This document shows positions 7,963 to 14,497 of a stretch of 17,981 bases of DNA, one piece after another; position 1 is the stretch's first letter; each line of letters begins with the position of its first letter. The translations under genes were made by a program, and so were the position numbers. Under the pieces are notes generated by a model that ran no database searches, was not told the origin of the DNA, and saw nothing but the letters and a program-made list of their open reading frames with translations. The stretch is taken from NCBI GenBank assembly GCA_023250495.1, contig JAHFAP010000035.1:1-17981 (forward strand). The letters run 5' to 3'. Source of the stretch: Deltaproteobacteria bacterium. GTDB lineage: Bacteria; Desulfobacterota; Binatia; UBA9968.

Positions 7963-7981
7963 CAGAAATGGCATCATTCTG
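7963..7981. terminator. Weak hairpin between convergent genes
   Basis: CAGAATG pairs with CATTCTG (one bulged A) around a 4-nt loop, in the 73-nt space between the converging CBS and CopD-like genes. It could serve both strands, but no T-run follows on either side. Low confidence as a true terminator. Confidence 0.25.
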
Positions 7982-7989
7982 AATCCAGC

Positions 7990-9192
7990 TCACAGGGCGT
8001 GATCGACTCCTTCGTGAAGCAGCAGAACAATGACCATAATATAGGCGATGGCAAGGCCCAATAAGAGACTCGCAACAGCTAAAAGTTGGTTAGCTCGGTC
8101 AGGCTCCGCATTCTTGTGCGACCTTAGATAGCGGATAGTTACGATCATCATCAAGCTTACAGCTACAACGACGAGGATATGCTTTGCCGCCATAAAGAGG
8201 GTATAGCTTTTCCCAAAGCGAAGATGAGACAGCTCATGGAGATTCCACACATAGGGTGTCAGGTAAAATGGAGTCCAACGAACCATGCTGGCAATCCCGG
8301 AGACAACTTGAAGGACCAGGGCGGTCCACTCAACGACAAGGAATCGCGCGGGTGATGCGGGAGCAAAAACAAGGGCCGCCGCAGAACCCCCTAACCACAA
8401 GCCAAATCCCATCAGGTGGACCCATCGAACAGCGATATCGATCCACACCGCACTACTCGTGAGCAACCGAAAATCGTTTGGAGGCGGAAGATTCTGACTT
8501 ACAATTGACTGGCCTCTCGGGCTCTCAGGTCCCACGACGCCGCCCAAGGAGTGAATCGCTGTCGGCCACAGGTCCGCGACCTCATGATAGAAAAGCACCA
8601 TTGCAGTGACCAAAGCTATAATAACAGCGAGGCTTGCCTGCGAGATAAGGAAGCAGCGGCTGAGTTTAGTTTCCGTGACCTTACGTCCTACATGAAGCAG
8701 GGTGACCAGGAGCGTGATCAGGATGCCCAGCACAAAAAGACCGAGCTTGACCGCCAGCACAAGGGTGTAGGTAACTCCGTAAGGAATTCTCTCCAGCAGG
8801 GGGAGCAAAAGGAGACTCGGGGTTTCTGGAATCCCGGCGCTATATTCCATGTTGTAGAAGCCAGTGGCAAGCATCGCGAGAAAGAGCATCCAGGAACTGT
8901 AAAGAAGTTGATCAAGTCTGGGTTTTATCCTCAATAGGAGAGTCCCTGCAGTGAGACCAAACCACAGGGCAAAGGCTACCAGATGGATCCACTGAATGGA
9001 GAGATGGAGCCAAGTGCGCCAACCTGTAAGGAGCTCCGGATCAAGGAGCTCTGCAACATCGTGGCTGAGGACATGAGCGGCTGTTAAAAGGACAAGCGTT
9101 GATGCCAGGAGAAGAGTTTTGAACAGGTTCCCATGGAGCTTAGGGCTCCTACATAGGGAAGCGAGCCCGGAAAGAATTACGACAGCGGCCAT
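7990..9192 (-). CDS. CopD-like polytopic membrane protein
   Basis: 400 aa with about ten hydrophobic helices. Two internal segments resemble each other: SIQWIHLVAFALWFGLTAGT (near residue 70) and RWVHLMGFGLWLGGSAA (near 260). W-[IV]-H-L-x-x-F-x-L-W-x-G is the hallmark helix of the CopD family, whose members are linked to copper transport or resistance, or to haem-containing membrane proteins. Several membrane-embedded His (HVLSHD, YHEVADL, HELSHLRFG, HEGVDH) could bind metal or haem. The start ATG 9192 overlaps the end of the upstream PCYCGC selenoprotein gene by 16 nt, implying translational coupling. Last gene of the minus-strand array. The copper role rests on family similarity and on the Sco gene upstream. 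Confidence 0.8.
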   Translation of the reverse strand: MAAVVILSGLASLCRSPKLHGNLFKTLLLASTLVLLTAAHVLSHDVAELLDPELLTGWRTWLHLSIQWIHLVAFALWFGLTAGTLLLRIKPRLDQLLYSSWMLFLAMLATGFYNMEYSAGIPETPSLLLLPLLERIPYGVTYTLVLAVKLGLFVLGILITLLVTLLHVGRKVTETKLSRCFLISQASLAVIIALVTAMVLFYHEVADLWPTAIHSLGGVVGPESPRGQSIVSQNLPPPNDFRLLTSSAVWIDIAVRWVHLMGFGLWLGGSAAALVFAPASPARFLVVEWTALVLQVVSGIASMVRWTPFYLTPYVWNLHELSHLRFGKSYTLFMAAKHILVVVAVSLMMIVTIRYLRSHKNAEPDRANQLLAVASLLLGLAIAYIMVIVLLLHEGVDHAL

Positions 9193-9662
9193 TTTTTCTC
9201 ATACGGCCAATACCTGGAGTACTTGGCATCAATGGCCTTCTTGATATCCTCGATGTTCTGGCCTTTCTTGTACATTTCATACGCATCCAGCGTAATATCT
9301 AGGCAGATCTTTCAGCCAACGGCATGCCGGTCGGTATAGCAATCCAAGTTATTGCGGTGGCCCGGGTTCACATAGCAGCCGCAGTAACAGGGCATTCTTT
9401 CTAATAACTCCGGAACTTCTTCAGCGATTTGATAAGCTTTCGCTACCTTGTCCGTAAAAAGTGCGGAGGAGAGCGTGGCTGATCTGGGGTTACTGGGAAC
9501 TGCCGGTAAACCCCAGGGTTCGCCCCTAGGAAAGAAAAAAAACACCCCGACAACCAGGCCAATTCCGATTATAAGAGCGCCGATCCTCCAAGCCCTTGAC
9601 GATTTTCTATTCTGCGGCTTCTCTGGTTTTTCTTTCCTATCTCTTCTTCCCTTTTGGCTCAT
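9177..9662 (-). CDS. PCYCGC-motif membrane selenoprotein (UxxC)
   Basis: 161 aa if UGA at 9314-9312 is read as Sec117. Seen: Lys/Arg-rich N-terminus, one membrane helix (27-44), then an outside domain with PCYCGC (91-96), GHRNNLDCYTDRHAVG, U117-K-I-C120, LDITLDAYEMYKKG and IKKAIDAKYS, ending in TAA. Known: PCYCGC-family proteins have a C-G-x-C motif at this place, followed by a helix and 'G-x-s-xx-eIrk-xID-xxY', so Sec replaces a family Cys. Without readthrough the protein would lose the whole C-terminal family signature. Start: ATG 9662 with GGAGG five nt upstream; a frame extending to 9704 lies inside the preceding gene. It overlaps the upstream gene by 26 nt and CopD-like by 16 nt. Function unknown; thiol/selenol redox or metal binding is plausible. 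Confidence 0.85.
9280..9294 (-). promoter_or_regulatory. SECIS hairpin for PCYCGC protein Sec117
   Basis: TACGC / GCGTA, a perfect 5-bp stem, closes the loop UGGAU. With the U of UGA as 1, the loop is at 26-30, with G as its second base. This fits the bacterial SECIS rule. Confidence 0.7.
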
Positions 9663-10926
9663 CTCTTCCTCCATGTGAATGTTCATGATGATCCATGATG
9701 TCATGCTGGACTAAGTAAGGCGGATGATAAATCGACGTCTCCGATGGAGAACCAAGCCGGATGTAAATCTGATCGCTCATCCATGTATCTTCAGTGACCC
9801 CTTTAAACTCTTCGCTTGATCCTACCAGAAGAGCAATCTGGTAGGCCTTTCCTACCTGCCAGAAAGAGTCACCCAAATCTTCATTTTGATAAGGAAAGGC
9901 AAACTCGTACTCCACGGATTTTCCGATCTTCCTGACTCCCGCTCCTTTTAAATTGCTTTCTTTATCCCTGACCAGGGTGCCGGAGGCCATTCAGGTATGG
10001 ACCCCAGCAAGTTTGCGCGGACGAGGCTCTTTTTGTGCAGGAGATTCCGCAACAAAATAATCCTCAATCCCTCTCACTGTGAGCAGCTTCGCGTCGTTGA
10101 AATCGCCAATCATCCCGTGGTGCTCGAAATCCTTAAGAAGAAGGGCCAGCCATTTTGTGGTATCTGACCGCACGCCAAAGTAGATGATCCCATCATGAAT
10201 TTTAGAATAGATCTCAATCTTATAGCGTTCCGGCTTGTAGGCGACCGCCTGCCCAGGACCTCCTCAGCCGTACTCTGTCACTTTGTCTTTGACCGTACCG
10301 ACGTGGATGACCTGATGCACCGCTCCCTTCCACTCGTCCTTTTCGATCCGGCCATCGACCTTCGGCGGCTTTCCCTCACGTACAATGAAATCGGTGTTGA
10401 ATTGGAGATAGGGTAGACGTTTTTCCTTTAGATCAGCCGGGTACTCTTTGGGATCAAACTGCATCTCGACGATTCCTGAACCAAGACCACAACCAGGACC
10501 GTAGACATCTCCTGTTACCGCCGAGACGTGGACGTGGGCGTGGTCAGCAACGCTCTTTAGTGGACCAATATGGACGCTGTAAGCTAAATTGGGTACATGG
10601 GAGTGATACATGTAAACCAGGTCGCCGTGATCGTAAGTGAAGGCCTCGAATTCCAGGTGCTCATAGGATTTATATTTCCTTTGCAGGTAGCGCTTAGCGA
10701 TAGCCTCAGCCAAGGCGCTGGAGATCTTGATCTCCTTGGCGGCGACATAGACGTTCCCGGAGTGATCAAAGTGAAGCGTCACACCTCCGGGTCCCTCTTC
10801 AGTCCTTACACCGAAGGGTTCGGGGTTCTCGGCAATCGTCGCTGTCACGCCGCCACAGGCAAAAACTGACGCAGGGTAGCTCAAGAGAAATAGAAAAGCT
10901 AGAAAATAAATCCAACGCTTGGCCAT
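9637..10926 (-). CDS. Secreted double-selenocysteine protein with ethylbenzene-dehydrogenase/CBM9-like domain
   Basis: Reads as one 429-aa protein if UGA at 10266-10264 is Sec221 and UGA at 9993-9991 is Sec312; it ends at a TAG. Seen: signal peptide (1-23) with C24 directly after it; an unrecognised N-terminal domain (about 30-155) with ADHAHVHVSAVTGDVYGPGCG (C146); then a beta-rich domain starting KVDGRIEKDEWKGA, typical of the EB_dh/CBM9-like fold, carrying EYG-U221-GGPGQ and GVHT-U312-MASG, and finishing WMSDQIYIRLG. A His-rich tail follows (QHDIMDHHEHSHGG). Known: EB_dh domains in some proteins bind haem b. Inferred: secreted, with Sec and His as possible metal or haem ligands or a diselenide/selenylsulfide. 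AAGGAGG lies 8 nt before ATG 10926. Neither UGA can be the real stop: the EB_dh domain continues coherently through all three segments. Confidence 0.82.
9966..9977 (-). promoter_or_regulatory. SECIS hairpin for Sec312 of the double-Sec protein
   Basis: CCCU / AGGG closes a GGUC loop at positions 21-24 counted from the U of UGA. The loop sequence and distance are identical to those after the first UGA of the same gene. GGUC also occurs in the apical loop of the E. coli fdhF SECIS, where SelB contacts G and U. Confidence 0.7.
10239..10250 (-). promoter_or_regulatory. SECIS hairpin for Sec221 of the double-Sec protein
   Basis: AGGC / GCCU closes a GGUC loop at positions 21-24 counted from the U of UGA. 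The stem is short (4 bp, or 5 with a G-C pair across the loop), but the loop and its spacing match the other UGA of this gene exactly. Confidence 0.68.
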
Positions 10927-10937
10927 GAATGTACCCT

Positions 10938-11085
10938 CCTTTTCTTTTTAGATCTGCCTTGTCCCAGCTCTTTTTCGGTGACTGTCCAAAATACTTCGAA
11001 GGGCTGGGCATCAAACCGCGAACGCCCGTTCACAAAGAAAGTCCCCGTGCACCGAGAGAAGCGGCGACGGTGGCCCAAAGGATTC
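10938..11085 (-). pseudogene. Decayed 3' end of a DsbA-like thioredoxin gene
   Basis: The gap between mrdA and the double-Sec gene is not empty. One frame gives ATVAASLGARG; after a short deletion near 11041-11046 the next frame gives TFFVNGRSRFDAQPFEVF, WTVTEKELGQGRSKKK. The intact DsbA-like protein at 13838-14497 ends TAVAFSLGGRGTPSFFVNGR, LMVGAQPFDVFQTVIEEELE, KSLSRKK. The two tails clearly correspond, with the frameshift at the TPS position. Only about the last 50 codons remain; the active-site half is gone. It probably came from a diverged second copy lost after rearrangement, perhaps when mrdA entered the array. Its end overlaps the ribosome site of the double-Sec gene. Confidence 0.75.
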
Positions 11086-11090
11086 GCCAC

Positions 11091-12995
11091 TCAATTTACA
11101 CGGGGCTCTCCTTGCTTATAAGCCTGTAGCTGCTGAGGTGGCTCTCCCTTGAGCGAGAAATACTTTTCAATAACCTTCCTCGCCAGTGGAGCGGCCGCTC
11201 CACCTCCATGTCCACCGTGCTCTACCAATACCGCGACCGCGATCTCCGACTTCTCAGCAGGCGCGTAGGCGACAAACCAAGCATGGTCGCGAATAAGATA
11301 TGACAGTTGCTCACTTTTGACAAATCCTCCACGCATCTCCGCGACCTGCGCCGTTCCGGTCTTTCCCGCAATCTCAACCACGTTAGAGCGTGCCCTACCT
11401 CCTGTCCCTGATCCGCTGTTCACCACATCATGCAGGGCCCTGCTGAGATATTCGAGGGTGCTCTCCTTCAAGGTCACGGAGCGGATCTTTTCTGGGCCGT
11501 ACTCACGAATCAGCGTACCATCCAAGGATTCGATTTTGCGCACAAACCAGGGTCGATACAGTGTCCCCCCGTTGGCCACAGACGCCATCAGATTCGCCAT
11601 CTGAAGCGGGGTCACATTGACATAGCCCTGGCCAATCGCCGCCGAGGGTGTTTCCCCGGGAAACCACGGTTGGCCAAAGCGCTTCCTTTTCCATTCAGAA
11701 TCCGGGATAAGCCCTCCCTTTTCGTCATCGAGCGCAATCCCGGTTTTTTCTCCTAATCCCAACAGCCGTGCATATTTGGCGATACGGTCAATGCCCAACC
11801 GCTGACCGAGCTGATAAAAATAGACATCGCAGGACTCGACGATCGCCTTGTGAAGATCTACCCAGCCGTGTCCCCCCTTCTTCCAATCCCTGAATTGACG
11901 GTTGCCAACGATAAGGTAGCCGGGGTCGAAGATGCGAGTCTCGGGATCGATGATTCCTTCCTCTAGAACGGCTATGGCTAAGACGATCTTGAAGGTGGAA
12001 CCCGGGGGATATTGTCCCTGAATAGCCCTGTTGTTGAGAGGGCGCATCCGGTCCTGAATTAGAGCCCGCCATTCTTGCGAAGTAATTCCTCGAGCGAAGA
12101 CGTTTGGGTCAAAGGCTGGGCTACTCGCAAGGGCCAGGATAGCCCCGCTCTTGACTTCCAGTACCGCGATAGCCCCTTCCTTGCCCTGAAGTGCCTGATA
12201 AGCTGTTTCCTGTAGGTCCCGATCCAAGGTCAGAAAAACATTGTGCCCTGGAATATCCTCCACCTCATGGAGGACCCTGACCCGTCGCCCTAAAGCATCG
12301 ACTTCCACCTGCTGCCCTCCACTCCGACCCCGGAGAAATTCCTCCCAACTCTTCTCCACACCAAATTGGCCGATCTCATCTCCCATCCCGTATCCCGTTT
12401 CCTTGTAGGCGGTAAGCTGCCCACGATTGATCTCACCCACGTAACCGAGAAGGTGAGCGGCTATACTACTATTCAGGTAGCTACGCCTGGGACGAATTCG
12501 GAGCGTCACACCGGGCAAATCGAGCTGATGCGCCTCCACCGCTACGACATAGCGCCAGTCGATGTCTCTTCCCAATACGTTCTCCTCGAAGGCCGGTCGC
12601 CTTTTATGCTCATCGAGCAGCTCGATAACCTCCCTTTCATCTCGCCCAAGAAGGCGGGCCAAATGGCCGAGAGTAGTCTCAGGCTCGACTGCGTCCTCGG
12701 GAACAAAGAGAAGATCGAAAGAAGGACGGCTATCGACCAAGAGTTGACCCTTACGGTCAAAAACCATCCCCCTGGTTCCGGGGATCTTTTTAATTCGGAT
12801 GCGATTATTTTCGGCAAGGTAGCTGAAACGCTCCCCCTGAAGAACCTGAAGAAAAAAGAGGCGTCCCGCCAGGAGAAAAAACGCGATCGTTACCAATGTA
12901 ACTAGAAACTTCGTGCGCTGGCGAAGATCGGGATCGACCTCTTTTCGGATGGTAAAGCGAAGCGGGCTCTTTCCTTGATACTGCTTCACGCTCAT
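11091..12995 (-). CDS. mrdA: Penicillin-binding protein 2 (peptidoglycan transpeptidase)
   Basis: 634 aa, normal for PBP2, the class B transpeptidase for cell elongation. Seen: a single N-terminal membrane helix (about 31-50); a dimerisation domain with RIPGTRG-like IKKIPGTRGMVFDR and RYVVAVEAHQLDLPGV; and the transpeptidase domain with S333-T-F-K336, S388-C-D390 and K545-T-G-T548, plus NNRAIQGQYPPGS upstream of the nucleophile. All catalytic motifs are present. rodA, its usual partner, is not in the window; instead the gene sits among thiol-redox genes, 41 nt after tlpA. The ribosome site at ATG 12995 is poor. Confidence 0.95.
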   Translation of the reverse strand: MSVKQYQGKSPLRFTIRKEVDPDLRQRTKFLVTLVTIAFFLLAGRLFFLQVLQGERFSYLAENNRIRIKKIPGTRGMVFDRKGQLLVDSRPSFDLLFVPEDAVEPETTLGHLARLLGRDEREVIELLDEHKRRPAFEENVLGRDIDWRYVVAVEAHQLDLPGVTLRIRPRRSYLNSSIAAHLLGYVGEINRGQLTAYKETGYGMGDEIGQFGVEKSWEEFLRGRSGGQQVEVDALGRRVRVLHEVEDIPGHNVFLTLDRDLQETAYQALQGKEGAIAVLEVKSGAILALASSPAFDPNVFARGITSQEWRALIQDRMRPLNNRAIQGQYPPGSTFKIVLAIAVLEEGIIDPETRIFDPGYLIVGNRQFRDWKKGGHGWVDLHKAIVESCDVYFYQLGQRLGIDRIAKYARLLGLGEKTGIALDDEKGGLIPDSEWKRKRFGQPWFPGETPSAAIGQGYVNVTPLQMANLMASVANGGTLYRPWFVRKIESLDGTLIREYGPEKIRSVTLKESTLEYLSRALHDVVNSGSGTGGRARSNVVEIAGKTGTAQVAEMRGGFVKSEQLSYLIRDHAWFVAYAPAEKSEIAVAVLVEHGGHGGGAAAPLARKVIEKYFSLKGEPPQQLQAYKQGEPRVN

Positions 12996-13036
12996 TGCTC
13001 TACGTTTACTTGTGCAACACGTTCGCTATCATTGGG

Positions 13037-13609
13037 TCATTTCTTCTCGTCCAACAGTTTTTTAATAAGGTCCCTGGCGCCAGGACTATACCAATCGGCA
13101 GGTCCCCAGGCTCGTGCCAGAGCGATCCCTTTGGCGTCGATAAGATAGGTCGCAGGTAATCCCCATGCACCGTACAGAAGGCCTACCTCTCCATTGGGAT
13201 CAAACGCTATCGGAAATGTAATCTTAAGTTCCCCAACAAAGGAAAGGGCGCTCTTCTTGTCGTCCTTGACATTCACACCTAAGATCACGAAACCCCGGTT
13301 TTTGTATCTCTGGTAAAGACGCTCCATGGCTGGCATCTCCTCGCGGCAGGAGACACACCAAGAAGCCCAGAAATTGAGCATAAGAAGCTTCCCGCGAAAA
13401 TCTTTAAGGCTTACCTTCTCCCCTTCGAAGTTTGGAAGAGTAAATTGAGGGGCGGGGGAGTGATCCATCATTTCTTGTAGGTTAGGAACCAGTTTGTAAT
13501 TGATCGGCCCCTTTTCTGCCGACAGCAGGTAAGAAGCGGACGCAGGGAGCATACCCAGACATAAGACTGAGAGAAGCCAAAAAATCCGACCTCTGAATTT
13601 ACAACTCAT
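13037..13609 (-). CDS. TlpA/ResA-like periplasmic thioredoxin
   Basis: 190 aa. Signal peptide (about 8-27) and a thioredoxin domain of the AhpC/TSA-Redoxin type: PQFTLPNFEGEKVSLKDFRG, NFWASW-C85-V-S-C88-REEMP, the inserted GVNVKDD strand-helix, and the cis-Pro strand GAWGLPATYLID. Family role: membrane- or periplasm-located thiol reductant for cytochrome c maturation, Cu(A)-site assembly or similar. VS between the cysteines differs from the PP of CcmG. Start ATG 13609 has GGGAG seven nt upstream, and the ATG overlaps the UGA stop of the small selenoprotein gene (ATGA), so the two are coupled. Its UGA stop at 13039-13037 is taken as genuine: no SECIS-like hairpin follows. Confidence 0.92.
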   Translation of the reverse strand: MSCKFRGRIFWLLSVLCLGMLPASASYLLSAEKGPINYKLVPNLQEMMDHSPAPQFTLPNFEGEKVSLKDFRGKLLMLNFWASWCVSCREEMPAMERLYQRYKNRGFVILGVNVKDDKKSALSFVGELKITFPIAFDPNGEVGLLYGAWGLPATYLIDAKGIALARAWGPADWYSPGARDLIKKLLDEKK

Positions 13610-13797
13610 TGTTTCACTCCCTCAATAAACCCCGAATCTTTCTGGCGATGGTCTGAATCGTCGTCTCTCTTACACGACTTGGAAACCTGATCGCAGCCCT
13701 GACCCGCAGGGCGTTTCATGCTTCAAGCTGTCCAGCCTTTCCGCCACATTAAGTAATAGATTCCGACAAACACAGCGAACCAAAGCAAGCTTGCCAT
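13606..13797 (-). CDS. Small single-pass membrane selenoprotein (63 aa), unrecognised family
   Basis: Not a family I recognise. ATG 13797 follows GAGGAGGG. The frame gives one membrane helix, MASLLWFAVFVGIYYLMW, then RKGWTA, UGA (13725-13723, Sec25), SMKRPAGQG-C35, DQVSK-S-C42 and a polar tail, ending at a UGA that overlaps the ATG of tlpA as ATGA. Three things argue that the first UGA is Sec: a perfect 6-bp hairpin at SECIS distance, the strong ribosome site, and the exact 4-nt coupling of the read-through frame to the next gene, the same junction as selenoprotein-dsbA upstream. Read as a stop, it would leave a 24-aa peptide and a 115-nt empty gap. Sec25 with C35 and C42 could form a redox or metal site just outside the membrane. 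Topology is a guess. Confidence 0.68.
13696..13712 (-). promoter_or_regulatory. SECIS hairpin for small membrane selenoprotein Sec25
   Basis: GCCCUG / CAGGGC, a perfect 6-bp stem, closes the loop CGGGU at positions 20-24 counted from the U of UGA, with G as the second loop base. It is the strongest GC-rich stem of the set. It could alternatively be read as an intergenic hairpin, but the position relative to the UGA favours SECIS. Confidence 0.65.
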
Positions 13798-13837
13798 CGT
13801 CCCTCCTCGGTTTTTCCCTATCTGTCCCTATCGTGGA

Positions 13838-14497
13838 TTATTTCTTTCTCGACAAACTCTTTTCAAGCTCTTCTTCAATCACAGTCTGAAAAACATCAAA
13901 GGGCTGAGCCCCGACCATTAATCGCCCATTCACGAAAAAACTCGGTGTTCCGCGCCCTCCCAAAGAGAAAGCGACCGCCGTTTCGCCTTCGACCTTCTTC
14001 CGGTACTTCTCGTTTGCCAGGCATCGTTTGAAATTCCCGGCCTTAAGCCCCAACTCTCGCCCGTATTGCTCGAGTTTGGATTGGGTAAATGCCAATGCGC
14101 CCTGATTGGCGAAGAGCCGATCGTGGTACTCCCAGAATTTTCCTTGTTCTCCCGCGCAGTCGGCTGCCATCGCGGCCTGCTCGGAAAACTTTCCGAGGAT
14201 CGCAAAGTGGCGGTAAACAACCCGCACCTGGCCTTGCTCGACATAGGATTCCTTCAGCTTGGGAAGCGTATCGGCCCAGAATTTTCTACAGAAGCTACAC
14301 TGAAAATCCGCAAACTCTACGATCGTCACCGGCGCGGTAGAACTCCCAAGCATTGGCCCTTTCCCAAGGGCTGAGAGGGTTTCCTCAACAGAGAGATCTT
14401 TAGACGCTTCCAATGCGGGACTGAGGCCGAAAGCAAGCATCCATGCCAAAGCGATACTTACAAGGCGCATTCTTTCCGCTGACGAAGCTCGCCTCAT
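13838..14497 (-). CDS. DsbA-family thiol:disulfide oxidoreductase (thioredoxin_4 type)
   Basis: 219 aa. N-terminal signal segment (about 11-31), then TAPVTIVEFADFQ-C67-S-F-C70, the inserted helical domain (YRHFAILGKFSEQAAMAADC, EYHDRLFANQGAL), and the cis-Pro strand RGTPSFFVNGR. Known: proteins of this type introduce or shuffle disulfides in exported proteins. Start: ATG 14497 overlaps the stop of the selenoprotein upstream as ATGA, suggesting coupling; ATG 14470 (MRLVSIALAWM) would give a tidier signal peptide, so the start is uncertain. Ends at TAA, 40 nt before the small selenoprotein gene. A decayed relative of its 3' end lies at 10938-11085. Cys, not Sec, is used at both active-site positions. 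Confidence 0.92.
   Translation of the reverse strand: MRRASSAERMRLVSIALAWMLAFGLSPALEASKDLSVEETLSALGKGPMLGSSTAPVTIVEFADFQCSFCRKFWADTLPKLKESYVEQGQVRVVYRHFAILGKFSEQAAMAADCAGEQGKFWEYHDRLFANQGALAFTQSKLEQYGRELGLKAGNFKRCLANEKYRKKVEGETAVAFSLGGRGTPSFFVNGRLMVGAQPFDVFQTVIEEELEKSLSRKK

Noticed and set aside
7795..7977. Extension of the CopD-like protein through its UGA stop into a further minus-strand frame
   Set aside because: The extension runs antisense through the CBS gene, has no membrane or Cys motif, and the gene is already complete.
8256..8937. Plus-strand open frames inside the CopD-like gene
   Set aside because: Composition is typical of antisense shadows (charged, no motif, no ribosome site), and the minus-strand membrane protein is convincing.
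12992..13039. The tlpA UGA stop (13039-13037) could be read through in frame to a UGA overlapping the mrdA ATG
   Set aside because: The extension (UPNDSERVAQVNVEQ) has no Cys partner, TlpA is already complete, and only a 3-bp hairpin with a UUG loop can be drawn at SECIS distance. Fourteen open codons are easily chance.
13620..13730. A possible selenocysteine tRNA (selC) in the dsbA-tlpA gap, suggested by nested stems
   Set aside because: No UCA anticodon in a suitable loop, no long acceptor stem or T-arm; the stems are better explained as a SECIS inside a small gene.
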